Of a stretch of 64,000 bases of DNA, positions 8,537 to 16,829 are shown piece by piece. The stretch comes from Streptomyces tagetis. Lineage in GTDB: Bacteria > Actinomycetota > Actinomycetes > Streptomycetales > Streptomycetaceae. The notes beneath the pieces are model-generated. The model saw only the letters and a program-made list of their open reading frames with translations. It had not been told where the DNA came from and ran no database searches. The position numbers and the translations under genes are program-made. The DNA is taken from the NCBI RefSeq assembly GCF_018069565.1, contig NZ_JAGPNL010000002.1:848598-912597 (forward strand), in the 5' to 3' direction. Every line of letters begins with the position of its first letter. Within the stretch, counting starts at the first letter, position 1.

Positions 8537-9592
8537 TCAGACGTGCGGGGTGCGGTGTGAGGGGCGGGGCGCCTGCCAGCGCAGCAGGGACAGGCCCAGG
8601 GCCATGCCGCCGCCGAAACCGGCCAGCAGGACGAGGTCCCCGTCGCGCATCCGCCCCGAGCGGGCGGCATGGTCGAGGGTGACGGGGACCGAGGCGGCTC
8701 CGGTGTTGCCGAAATCCTCGTAGGTGACACGGGTCCGGCCGGCCGCGATGCCGAGCGTGGCCGACAGCTCCTCCAGCATCCGCCCGTTGGCCTGGTGGGG
8801 CACGAAGTGGTCGACGTCGCCGGGGCCGAAGCCCGCCTCCCGGACGAAGTCGCCGATGGCCGGGGCGACGGTGGCGGCGACGAAATCACGCACCCCGCGC
8901 CCGTTCATGGTGAAGTAGTGCCGGCCCGCGGCGAGGGTCTCGGCGCTGGCCGGCAGCCGGCTGCCGCCGGCCGCCACCTCGATCAGGTCGCGTTCGGCAC
9001 CGAACCCGGCCAGCCGCCCCGCCAGCAGCCCCCGCCCGCCGCGGGCCGGACCCAGGACGACCGCGCCCGCCCCGTCACCGAAGAGGATCGCCGTGCGCCG
9101 GTCGGCGGGGTCGAGGATGCGGGAGTAGATGTCCGCGCCGATGACCAGCGCGTAGGAGGAACCGGAACCGGCCAGGATGTGTTCGGCGGCGTTCAGGGCG
9201 AACACGAAGCCGCTGCACACGGTGTTGACGTCGAAGGCGGCGGCACCGTGGCCCGCGCCGAGCAGGTCGGCGACCACGCTCGCGGTGGGGGGCTGCGGCT
9301 GGTCGGGCGTCGACGTCGCCACGACGATCAGCGACAGGTCGGCGGCGGTGACACCGGCGGACTCCATCGCGGCCCGGCCCGCCGCGGCGGCCAGGTCCGA
9401 GGTCGCCTCGTCGGCCTTGGCGCGGCGCCGGGCGCGTATCCCGGTCTTGCCCCGAATCCACTCGTCGCTGACCCCGGCCGCCGCCGCAACCTCGTCGTTG
9501 CCGACCACGTGGGAGGGCAGACAGGACCCCGTCCCCCGGATCGCGATACCGGCCGGAGCCCGGCCCGCCCCGGCCGTACCCGTGGTGATCAT
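8537..9592 (-). CDS. 3-oxoacyl-ACP synthase III (KAS III) homologue
   Basis: A 351-residue thiolase-fold enzyme with the full KAS III triad: Cys126 in VNTVCSGFVFAL, His266 in FVPHQANGRM and Asn296 in FGNTGAASVP. It is therefore expected to be active in decarboxylative condensation, although KAS III-like proteins in specialised pathways also act as acyltransferases forming esters or amides. There is no ketosynthase, acyl carrier or acyltransferase nearby, so priming a modular PKS within this window is unlikely. Transfer of a short acyl group, or making a beta-keto acyl unit, are the alternatives. The ATG at 9592 begins MITTGTAGAG; AAGGG lies upstream. It starts a three-gene run with the NAT and monooxygenase genes. 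Confidence 0.9.
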   Translation of the reverse strand: MITTGTAGAGRAPAGIAIRGTGSCLPSHVVGNDEVAAAAGVSDEWIRGKTGIRARRRAKADEATSDLAAAAGRAAMESAGVTAADLSLIVVATSTPDQPQPPTASVVADLLGAGHGAAAFDVNTVCSGFVFALNAAEHILAGSGSSYALVIGADIYSRILDPADRRTAILFGDGAGAVVLGPARGGRGLLAGRLAGFGAERDLIEVAAGGSRLPASAETLAAGRHYFTMNGRGVRDFVAATVAPAIGDFVREAGFGPGDVDHFVPHQANGRMLEELSATLGIAAGRTRVTYEDFGNTGAASVPVTLDHAARSGRMRDGDLVLLAGFGGGMALGLSLLRWQAPRPSHRTPHV

Positions 9593-9690
9593 GTGTGTGA
9601 CCCTTCGTTGGGAGTGCGGGCCTCTTCGCGAGCAGATGCTCCCGATCAGGCCCGGCCCGCGGCAAAGCACGGCCGGTGAACCCGTCAGGT

Positions 9691-9710
9691 CCCCGGGCAG
9701 TACGTCAGAT
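9691..9710 (-). promoter_or_regulatory. Recurrent cluster motif, site B
   Basis: The minus strand reads ATCTGACGTACTGCCCGGGG, 99-118 bases upstream of the KAS III start, the same distance as site D. A second half-copy (ACCTGACGG) lies next to it at about 9683-9690. It closely resembles site A at 16573. Confidence 0.45.
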
Positions 9711-9748
9711 GGCGGCCGGCCCGCACCGGGGCCGGCCGCCGGACGGCC

Positions 9749-11671
9749 TCAGGCGGCCAGCGGCACCGCGGCCAGCAGGCCGCCCACCAGCTCACCGGTG
9801 ATGCCCACCCCGTTCTGGGTCAGCACCGACTCGGGATGGAACTGCAGCGACGCGAAGTGCGGCCCGCGCAGGGCGTGCACCTCGCCGCTGACCGGATCAC
9901 GGGCCACCTCGACGACACCCACCCCGTCCGCCCGCACCGTGTCCCCGCCCGCCACGGCGGCGAACGTGTTGTAGAACCCCACCCGCTCCCGCCGGCCGAA
10001 CAGGTCCACGTCACGCTGGACGCCCTGGTGGGGCACGGCCCTGCGCACCACCTCCAGACCGAGCCGCCGGCTGAGCACCTGATGGCTGAGACAGATCGCC
10101 ACAAACGGCCGCCGCCCCGCCAGGAGCCGGCCCACCGCCCCGTCCAGATGGGCGATCTTGGGATGGCCCAGATCCCGCGGGTCACCGGGCCCCGGACCCA
10201 TCACCACCAGATCGTGGCCGCCGGGATCGTAGGGCTCGTCGAACCGCGCGACCGTCACCTCAAGCCCCAGACACCGCAGTTGGTGCCCGATCATCGAGGT
10301 GAACGTGTCCTCCGCGTCCACCACCAGCACCCGCCGCCCCGCCCCGACGGCCGGCACACCGGACGGGGCCGCGGGCCCGGCACCGGCCAGCCAGAACCCG
10401 GCGATGGTGTCGTTGCGCCTCCGCAACGCCTGCCGCACCCGCGGATGCGCCGCGAACCGCGACGCCCCCTCACCCCCCAGCGCGGCCAGCAGCCCCGCCG
10501 CCTTGGCCCGGGTCTCGGCCGCCTCCGCACGCGGATCGGAATGACGCACCAGCGTCGCCCCCACCCCGATACCGGCCCGCCCCGCCCGGTCGATGTCCGC
10601 GGTGCGGATACAGATCGCCGAGTCCAGGAACGACCCGCCCCGCGCATCACGCCCCATCAGCGCCAGCACCCCGCTGTAGTAGCCGCGGCCCTCGCGCTCG
10701 TAGCGGCCGATGACCCGGCAGGCGCTCTCCAGCGGCGAACCCGTCACCGTCGGCGCGAACAGCGTCTCGCGCAGGACCCGCCGCGGATCACTGTCCGTAC
10801 GCCCCTCGATGACGTACTCGGTGTGGGCCAGACGGGCCATCTCCTTGAGGAAGGGACCCCTCACCCGGCCGCCCCCCGGGCAGATCCGGGCCATCATCTT
10901 CAGCTCCTCGTCCACCACCATGTACAGCTCGTCGGCCTCCTTGCGGTCGGCCAGGAAATCCATCACCTCCGGCAGCGTCGGCCCGCTCTCCGGATAGCGG
11001 TAGGTGCCGCTGACCGGATTCATCACCGCCCTTCCGCCGTCCACGCTGATGTGCCGCTCCGGCGTCGCCCCCACCAGGGTCCGCTCCCCGGTGTGCACCA
11101 AAAACGTCCAGTACGCGCCCTTCTCACGCTCCATCAGCCGCCGGAAGAAGGTCAGCGCGGACCGCGGCGTGTAGTCGGTGATGTCCACGGTCAGGGTCCG
11201 CTTGATGACGAAGTTGGCGCCCTGGCCGGTGCCGATCTCGTCGGCGACGATCCGGCGCACCGTCTCGGCGTAGGCGTCGTCGTCCAGGTCGAAGCGGGCA
11301 CCCGAGGTACGGATGGGCTCGTCGGGCAGCCGCTGCAGCACATCCGCCACCGCCGCCGTCTCCTGGGCGGTGATGCGCAGCGCCACCAGGGGCGTGCCGT
11401 CGTCGTGGCCGTCGAAACCGCGCTCGGCGATCTGCCGGTAGGGCACCAGGGCCAGCACGTCGTGCCGCGGCGCCCCGGGCACCGGCCCCGGCCCCGGCAG
11501 CGGTACGGCGTCCAGGACCGCGGGATGGGACACCTCACCGACGACGACGTCCAGCACCCCCGCACCCGTCGCCTCGGGCCGGTACAGCAGCGCGAACGGC
11601 GGGGGAGTGGGACCGAGGATCACATCGAGCAGGCCGCCCCCGCCGGGGGAGCCGGGCCGGGCGCCGGTCAT
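9749..11671 (-). CDS. PhzE-like 2-amino-2-desoxyisochorismate (ADIC) synthase
   Basis: A 640-residue fusion of an anthranilate-synthase-type chorismate-binding domain (about residues 80-430, with [28 protein letters not shown] and [13 protein letters not shown]) and a class I glutamine amidotransferase domain (about 460-635, with the nucleophile in [11 protein letters not shown] and the His-Glu pair in LQFHPESVL). This domain order and length fit PhzE, which turns chorismate and glutamine into ADIC without eliminating pyruvate. A PhzD-like gene overlaps it by four bases (ATGA), which supports ADIC rather than anthranilate as product. The ATG at 11671 has a GGAGGT ribosome-binding site. Confidence 0.9.
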   Translation of the reverse strand: MTGARPGSPGGGGLLDVILGPTPPPFALLYRPEATGAGVLDVVVGEVSHPAVLDAVPLPGPGPVPGAPRHDVLALVPYRQIAERGFDGHDDGTPLVALRITAQETAAVADVLQRLPDEPIRTSGARFDLDDDAYAETVRRIVADEIGTGQGANFVIKRTLTVDITDYTPRSALTFFRRLMEREKGAYWTFLVHTGERTLVGATPERHISVDGGRAVMNPVSGTYRYPESGPTLPEVMDFLADRKEADELYMVVDEELKMMARICPGGGRVRGPFLKEMARLAHTEYVIEGRTDSDPRRVLRETLFAPTVTGSPLESACRVIGRYEREGRGYYSGVLALMGRDARGGSFLDSAICIRTADIDRAGRAGIGVGATLVRHSDPRAEAAETRAKAAGLLAALGGEGASRFAAHPRVRQALRRRNDTIAGFWLAGAGPAAPSGVPAVGAGRRVLVVDAEDTFTSMIGHQLRCLGLEVTVARFDEPYDPGGHDLVVMGPGPGDPRDLGHPKIAHLDGAVGRLLAGRRPFVAICLSHQVLSRRLGLEVVRRAVPHQGVQRDVDLFGRRERVGFYNTFAAVAGGDTVRADGVGVVEVARDPVSGEVHALRGPHFASLQFHPESVLTQNGVGITGELVGGLLAAVPLAA

Positions 11672-12291
11672 GCGAAGACCTCCTTGGCGGTGGTGACGGC
11701 CGCGCAGCGCGCCGCCGCGTACTGGAGGGCCATCCGGTGGTGGTCCTCGCTGAAGTCGGCGACGGCGTCGGCGACCAGAAACGTCTCGATGTCGTGGCTG
11801 AACGCCTCCACGGCGCTGACCAGCACCCCGACGTGAGCGTAGATTCCGCACACGATCAACTGGTCACGCTGGTGGAACCGCATCCGGGCCAGCAGGTCGC
11901 TGTGGTGGAAGGCGCTGTAGCGCCACTTGGTCACCAGCCAGTCGCCCTCCCGGGGAGCCAGATCGCCGACCACCGCCCGGTCGGCGGGGGCCGTGCGCAT
12001 GCCCGGACCCCAGAAGTCCTTCAGCAGACCCCGCTGATGGGTGTTCATGCCACCGGGCTGCGCCGTGTAGGCGACCGGGACACCGAGTTCCGCGCAGCGT
12101 TCGCGCAGCTCGGCCGCGTTGTGCACGAGCCGGCCGCGCAACGGCTCGGCGAACGGCTGAAGGAAGTAGCGCTGCATGTCGTGGACGAGGAGGACCGCGC
12201 GCTGCGGGTCGGGGACCCACGTCGCGGTGTTCGCGGGCAGTTCGGCCGCGGTGGGCAGGGGATACGACGCGATGGGGGCAAGACCGGCCAT
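11668..12291 (-). CDS. PhzD-like isochorismatase (ADIC hydrolase)
   Basis: A 207-residue cysteine-hydrolase-fold protein closely resembling PhzD. Asp38 ([10 protein letters not shown]) and Lys122 (VTKWRYSAF) fall at the catalytic positions known for PhzD, and the [20 protein letters not shown] segment is characteristic. PhzD removes pyruvate from ADIC, giving trans-2,3-dihydro-3-hydroxyanthranilate (DHHA). The gene is upstream of and translationally coupled to the PhzE-like gene. No phenazine-assembly genes (phzA/B, phzF, phzG) are seen, so DHHA is probably passed to the EntA-like dehydrogenase encoded just upstream at 12390-13160. Confidence 0.92.
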   Translation of the reverse strand: MAGLAPIASYPLPTAAELPANTATWVPDPQRAVLLVHDMQRYFLQPFAEPLRGRLVHNAAELRERCAELGVPVAYTAQPGGMNTHQRGLLKDFWGPGMRTAPADRAVVGDLAPREGDWLVTKWRYSAFHHSDLLARMRFHQRDQLIVCGIYAHVGVLVSAVEAFSHDIETFLVADAVADFSEDHHRMALQYAAARCAAVTTAKEVFA

Positions 12292-12389
12292 GACGGGCTG
12301 GGTGTCCTTTCACCTCGGATACGGGGAGGGGCAAAAGCGGCGGGCAGACGAAGCGGGACGCGGGCCGTGGGGCGGGCCGCGCCGGCACC

Positions 12390-13160
12390 TCACGCGCCGA
12401 GCGCGGCACCGCCGTCGACGGTCAGGGTGTGCAGGGTGACGTGCGAGGCCCGGTCGGACAGCAGGAACGCCACGGCCTGCGCCACATCCGCCGGCCGCGC
12501 CAGCTTGCCCAGCGGAATCCCCACCCGGAACGCCTCGGGACACCCCGCGAGCGTGGCCCGCGGCCCGGCCTCGTCCCGCCACATGGAACTGAGCATCGGC
12601 GTGTCGGTGGACCCGGGCGCGACGATGTTGCAGCGGATGCCGTACGGGGCCACCTCCAGGCCCAGGCTCTTGGTGAACATCTCCGCCGCCGCCTTGGACG
12701 CGGCATAGGCGGCCATCCCCGTCCGGGGCGTCGCCGCCGCGTTGGAGGCGACGGTGACCACCGCACCGCGCCGGCGCGGCACCATACGACAGGCCACCGC
12801 CCGCGACAGGTGGAAGACACCGGTCGCGTTGACGGCGAACGTACGGTTCCAGTCGTCGTCGCTGAACGACGTCGTCTCGCCCAGCCGCAGCACACCGGCG
12901 GCGTTGACGAGGTACTCGATGGGGCCAAGACGCCGCTCGATCTCCCCGACGACCGCCTCCACCGAGGAACTGTCGGTGACATCGGCCGGGAACGGGGCCA
13001 CCGCCAGCCCGTCCGCGCCGAGCTTTTCCGCCACCTCGCCGAGCCGGCCGGCGTCGCGGTCGACCGCGGCCACCGCGACACCCTGCTCACCCAGCGCGCG
13101 GGCGACGGCCGCGCCGATACCGCCGGCGGCCCCGGTGACCAGGGCCAGTCTGTTCTCCAT
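12390..13160 (-). CDS. EntA/DhbA-like SDR, likely DHHA dehydrogenase
   Basis: A 256-residue classical short-chain dehydrogenase. It has TGAAGGIG for cofactor binding at residue 9, the structural NAAG motif, Ser139, and the catalytic Tyr152/Lys156 pair in YAASK. AVDRD at the end of the second strand favours NAD+. The overall pattern resembles 2,3-dihydro-2,3-dihydroxybenzoate dehydrogenases (EntA/DhbA). Between PhzD-like and DAHP synthase genes, the most sensible reaction is oxidation of DHHA to 3-hydroxyanthranilate. Its ATG has a clear AAGGAGAGG ribosome-binding site. It lies 98 bases upstream of the PhzD-like gene on the same strand. Confidence 0.88.
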   Translation of the reverse strand: MENRLALVTGAAGGIGAAVARALGEQGVAVAAVDRDAGRLGEVAEKLGADGLAVAPFPADVTDSSSVEAVVGEIERRLGPIEYLVNAAGVLRLGETTSFSDDDWNRTFAVNATGVFHLSRAVACRMVPRRRGAVVTVASNAAATPRTGMAAYAASKAAAEMFTKSLGLEVAPYGIRCNIVAPGSTDTPMLSSMWRDEAGPRATLAGCPEAFRVGIPLGKLARPADVAQAVAFLLSDRASHVTLHTLTVDGGAALGA

Positions 13161-13221
13161 GTCGTGCCTCTCCTTCACATGCCCTGCGGGCAGAGGACTG
13201 TCATGTACGGGAACGGGCCGC

Positions 13222-14415
13222 TCACCGGCGCCAGGCCGACACCACGCGGACGGCCTGGTCGACGTTGAGACGCGGGTCGCAGAAGGTCTTGTAGGCGTCA
13301 CCGACCAGATGGGCCTCACGCGCGTCCTCGACGCACTCCAGGACGGCGTCCGGCGTCGTCTCCAGGTGCAGCCCGCCCGCCGTGCCACCGTGCCGGACGA
13401 CCGCGTGATGGAAGGCGACGACCTCGCGCACGGCATCCCGCACATAGCGGGTCTTGAACCCGCCCGGAGCGCCGACGGTGTTGGCGTGCAGCGGGTCGGT
13501 GAGCCAGACCACCGGATGCCCGGCCGCGCGCACCGCCTCGACCAGCGGGGGCAGCGCCTCGCCCACCGTCCCGGCACCCATCCGGGCGATGAGGGTCAGC
13601 CGCCCCGGCTCGCGCCGCGGGTCCAGCCGCCCGCACAGCTCCAGCAGCTCCGCGGGGGTGGTGCGCGGCCCGATCTTGCAGGAGACCGGGTTGACCACCC
13701 CGGCCAGCAGGGCGACATGCGCGCCGTCCGGCCGGCGCGTGCGCTCCCCGATCCACGGCCAGTGCGTGGACGACAGCAGCAGACCGTCGTCCTCGTGCCG
13801 CAGCAACGGCACCTCGTAGTCGAGCAGCAGCGCCTCGTGGCTGGTCCACACCGCCGGGTCGATGCGCTGGGGACCGGCGAGCCGGTGCCGGCCGAGATGG
13901 CGCATCGCCTCGTCGGCCGCCATGTACCCGGTCAGCAGCCGCAGCGGGTCGGGACGGCGGCTCTCGGCGGTGGGACCGGGATCGTTGACCATGTGCCCCC
14001 GGTAGACGGGCAGTTCGGCGCCACCGACCTGCTCGGTGGCGCGCGAGCGCGGCTTGGTGAACTGCCCGGCGATACGGCCCACGCGCAGCACGGGCTTGCC
14101 GGTGATCAGCCGCAGCGTCCCGGCGAGCACGTCCAGCACCGCCGCCTTGCGGGCGACGTGCGCGGCGGTGCACTCGTCGGGGTTCTCCGCGCAGTCCCCG
14201 GCCTGCACCACGAGCGCCTCACCGGCCGCCACCCGCGCCAGGTGGCCGCGCAGGGCACGCACGTCCTCCGTCCGCACCAGCGCCGGGCGGGCGGCCAGGT
14301 CCGAGCGGACCCGGCGCACCTGGTCCGCGTCGTCCCACTGCGGCTGCTGCGCGGCGGGCTTCAGCTCGATGTCGATCAGGGCGTCGGACAGGGAATCGGA
14401 GAGGAAATCGTCCAT
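13222..14415 (-). CDS. Class II DAHP synthase
   Basis: A 397-residue plant-type (class II) 3-deoxy-D-arabino-heptulosonate-7-phosphate synthase, which joins PEP and erythrose-4-phosphate as the first shikimate step. Diagnostic stretches are LVVQAGDCAE, GRIAGQFTKPRS, SSTHWPWIGERTR and NPVSCKIGP, with metal-site residues in GLHLETTP and KTFCDPRLN. It is somewhat shorter than housekeeping class II enzymes (about 450 residues), mainly at the N-terminus, as is common for pathway-dedicated PhzC-type copies that lack allosteric extensions. It presumably boosts chorismate supply for the adjacent branch. The ATG at 14415 follows GGAG. Confidence 0.92.
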   Translation of the reverse strand: MDDFLSDSLSDALIDIELKPAAQQPQWDDADQVRRVRSDLAARPALVRTEDVRALRGHLARVAAGEALVVQAGDCAENPDECTAAHVARKAAVLDVLAGTLRLITGKPVLRVGRIAGQFTKPRSRATEQVGGAELPVYRGHMVNDPGPTAESRRPDPLRLLTGYMAADEAMRHLGRHRLAGPQRIDPAVWTSHEALLLDYEVPLLRHEDDGLLLSSTHWPWIGERTRRPDGAHVALLAGVVNPVSCKIGPRTTPAELLELCGRLDPRREPGRLTLIARMGAGTVGEALPPLVEAVRAAGHPVVWLTDPLHANTVGAPGGFKTRYVRDAVREVVAFHHAVVRHGGTAGGLHLETTPDAVLECVEDAREAHLVGDAYKTFCDPRLNVDQAVRVVSAWRR

Positions 14416-14804
14416 GGGTGTCTCCAGACACAGAAGGCGGCAGCGCGGTACGCGGCCGTCGGCGGAACGGACCTGACGGAAAGGAAGCGAAGAAAAAAAG
14501 GGGGAGGACGGTGCCGGGAGGGGCTGAGGAGGCCAGGGCGAAGACAGGGAGACAAGGGACGAGCGGGAACGAGCAGGGGCGAGCGGGGACGAGCAGGGAG
14601 GGGGCGGGGAGGAGCGGGGGACGCCGGGGCCGGGCCGGAGGAGGGCATGCCGGAGCAGGACAGGACAGGGCGGGGTGGGCACGGGGCACGGACGGCCCGG
14701 ACGCCGCCGGAGGAGAGCGGGACCGGCGGAAACCCCCCGCCCGGCCCGGCCGACTCGGAGAGCCGGGCACCAGAACGCGTCGAACACACGGCAACCGGTG
14801 CCGG
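14416..14804. other. Purine-rich intergenic gap with short repeats
   Basis: No gene is visible in these 389 bases. Bases 14485-14650 are purine-rich on the plus strand with imperfect repeats of GAGCGGGGACGAGCAGGG. The region must hold the promoter for the DAHP synthase gene. An ACCTGACGGA sequence at about 14470-14480 resembles the cluster motif but points the opposite way from the other copies. Confidence 0.4.
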
Positions 14805-16499
14805 TCAGGGCCGCGGCGCCCAGTCCACCGCGTCCCAGAACGCCAGTTGGGCGAGTTTCGGGGTACGGGCCACCTCGACGACGCCGGGCCCGCCCAGCAC
14901 GAGCGTGCTGGGCGCCTCGGGCGTGAACGGCGGCCAGCCACCGGTGTGGGGAGTGTGCGGCACGGACGTACGGGCGAAGGCGGCCACCACGTCGACGAAG
15001 ACATCGGACAGCAGCCGCTCCACGGGCCCGTCACCGAAGACCCCGGCGAACTGCGGCAGCCGGTGCGTGCCGAACAGGAACGGCGAGGTCGCCTCGTGCG
15101 GGGTGCCGAAATGCGGCGCACGCACCGGGTGCGCGAACTCCATCGCGTACAGCGGGGCCTCGCCCACACGCGCGTGACGCTCCGCGAACCGGACGATCTG
15201 GTGCCGGAAGAACGCGTCGCCCCAGATCTCCGTCCACAGCGACAGCGGGTCCACGGGCAGCCCCGCCTCCCGGGCGGCATCCCGGTAGGCCGTCAGGCAC
15301 GCCCCCGCGAGGCCGTCGCCCGCACCCGGCCGGCCCAGGTCCAGCACGTCCCGTACCGCCCGCCGCAACTCGCTCTCCCCCCGCGGGACGGGCAGGGGCC
15401 GCGGGGAGCCGGGGCCGGTGTAGAAGGAGCCCTCGGTACGGGTGTGCACGGACAGCACCGGAACCCGCGGCGTCGCCAGCAGATGGTCGGGGCCGGGCAT
15501 GGTCCGCCCGTCCACGACCGGGCCGCGGTACCAGCGACCGCTGGCCACGATCCGCTCGCCGGGCTCCGGCGCGAACACCTCGTCCCAGGCCGCGGTGAGC
15601 GCGCCCGCCGCCACCCCGCGCAGCCCGGCGACCGTCGTGCCCAGCCGGCCGGCGACCGCCTCGTAGACCCTCCGGGAATCCTGCGGGGTCAGGGCGGTGG
15701 CGGGCGGGGTGACATGACTGGGGCTGATGGACACGATGCGCCGGACCACCCCCTCAAGCCCCGGCAGCAGGGCCAGTTGCCAGGCACTGGCCCCGCCCGC
15801 GGAGGTGCCGCACACGGTGATCTCACCCGGGTCCCCGCCGAAGGCCGCGGCGTTGGCACGCACCCAGCGCAGCAGCGCCTCCTGGTCCTGCAACCCCCAG
15901 TTGGCGAAGTGCCCGGTCTCCGGGTCGGCGAGATCCTCGTGCAGACCGAAACCGAGCGGACCGAGCCGGTAGTTGAAGGTGACGACGACGAGGTCGCCCC
16001 GCTCGGCCAGGCGGGCCCCGTCGTAGACGGGCATGCTGCCGGCCCCGGCCTGCCACCCCCCGCCGTGGATGTACACCAGCACGGGCCGCCTGCCCTCGGT
16101 ACCGGGCGTCCACACATGCGCGTACAGCGAGTCCTCACTGCCGGGCGGCACCGGACGGCTGGGGATGACGGACTGGAAGGAGACGCCGGGCAAGCGCCGC
16201 GCCTCACGCACCCCGCGCCAGGGCACCGGCGGCCGGGGGGAGGCGAAACGCAGAGCGGCCAGCGGCGGCCGGGCGTAGGGCACGCCGCGGAAGACGGACA
16301 CGCCCCCGGCCCGCTCGCCCGCCACCAGCCCGCCCGACGTCCGCACCACGACCCGCGACCCGGACCCGGACCGCGACCCGGACCGCGACCTGGACCGCGA
16401 CCCGGACCGCGAACCGGACGCGGCGCGGGGGCGGGACGGGCCCGTGACGACGGCGGACGTACCCGGCGGCCCACCGGCTCTCTGCGGCTGGCTGGTCAT
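14805..16499 (-). CDS. Type B carboxylesterase
   Basis: A 564-residue alpha/beta-hydrolase of the carboxylesterase type B family (PF00135). The oxyanion-hole motif is YIHGGGWQAG, the NYRLGPLGF segment is conserved, and the nucleophile elbow is VCGTSAGGAS with Thr where most members have Glu. The N-terminal 50 residues contain an arginine/serine/glycine repeat (GSRSGSRSRSRSGSRSG), encoded by a tandem DNA repeat at about 16349-16418, ahead of the true domain start near VVVRTSGGL. No signal peptide is seen, so it is probably cytoplasmic. It could trim an ester from a pathway intermediate or act in self-resistance; neither can be decided from sequence. Confidence 0.88.
   Translation of the reverse strand: MTSQPQRAGGPPGTSAVVTGPSRPRAASGSRSGSRSRSRSGSRSGSGSRVVVRTSGGLVAGERAGGVSVFRGVPYARPPLAALRFASPRPPVPWRGVREARRLPGVSFQSVIPSRPVPPGSEDSLYAHVWTPGTEGRRPVLVYIHGGGWQAGAGSMPVYDGARLAERGDLVVVTFNYRLGPLGFGLHEDLADPETGHFANWGLQDQEALLRWVRANAAAFGGDPGEITVCGTSAGGASAWQLALLPGLEGVVRRIVSISPSHVTPPATALTPQDSRRVYEAVAGRLGTTVAGLRGVAAGALTAAWDEVFAPEPGERIVASGRWYRGPVVDGRTMPGPDHLLATPRVPVLSVHTRTEGSFYTGPGSPRPLPVPRGESELRRAVRDVLDLGRPGAGDGLAGACLTAYRDAAREAGLPVDPLSLWTEIWGDAFFRHQIVRFAERHARVGEAPLYAMEFAHPVRAPHFGTPHEATSPFLFGTHRLPQFAGVFGDGPVERLLSDVFVDVVAAFARTSVPHTPHTGGWPPFTPEAPSTLVLGGPGVVEVARTPKLAQLAFWDAVDWAPRP
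16349..16418. repeat. Coding tandem repeat in carboxylesterase N-terminus
   Basis: Units of GACCCGGACCGC and GACCTGGACCGC repeat for about 70 bases and encode an Arg/Ser/Gly-rich disordered segment on the minus strand. Confidence 0.75.
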
Positions 16500-16572
16500 G
16501 GCGCACTCCTCGGCACTCGGACGAGTTGGTGCGCCGATCGTGTGCCGCCGGTTCGGGGCTCTCCAAAGACCG

Positions 16573-16591
16573 CCCCGGCAATACGTCAGCT
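16573..16591 (-). promoter_or_regulatory. Recurrent cluster motif, site A
   Basis: The minus strand reads AGCTGACGTATTGCCGGGG, 74-92 bases upstream of the carboxylesterase start. It is nearly identical to site B at 9691, and its AGCTGAC core recurs in both arms of the inverted repeat at 16601-16645. Confidence 0.45.
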
Positions 16592-16600
16592 ACCGGGCAG

Positions 16601-16645
16601 GGTCCGTCAGCTCGCCGGCCGCGCGCCCCGCCGAGCTGACGGACC
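16601..16645. promoter_or_regulatory. Perfect 14-bp inverted repeat upstream of carboxylesterase
   Basis: The arms GGTCCGTCAGCTCG (16601-16614) and CGAGCTGACGGACC (16632-16645) are perfectly complementary, with a 17-base spacer. Each arm contains the GTCAGCT core of the cluster motif. It lies 102-146 bases before the carboxylesterase start and downstream of the IS701-like gene, in a 330-base gap that is otherwise featureless. It could be an operator or a factor-independent terminator for the IS701-like transcript; no T-run follows. Confidence 0.6.
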
Positions 16646-16829
16646 GCCACGGAACCCGGCTGACAGGCCCCGGCCCGGTACGTACACTGCGCGCCGCCCG
16701 CAATCCGGCCGGCCGCCCGTCCCGGACCGGTCTACGGCCGCCTTCCCACCGCCGCCCACCCCGCTCCTGCGTCACCCCCGCACACACAGAACCCCGCCCG
16801 GCACCCCCGGCCACCACCCCCGCGCCCCC

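Noticed and set aside
9749..14415. Complete phenazine cluster
   Set aside because: PhzC-, PhzD- and PhzE-like proteins are present, but no phzA/B, phzF or phzG is nearby; an EntA-like dehydrogenase points to 3-hydroxyanthranilate instead. The PNPOx-like gene at 46583 is too far away to count as phzG.
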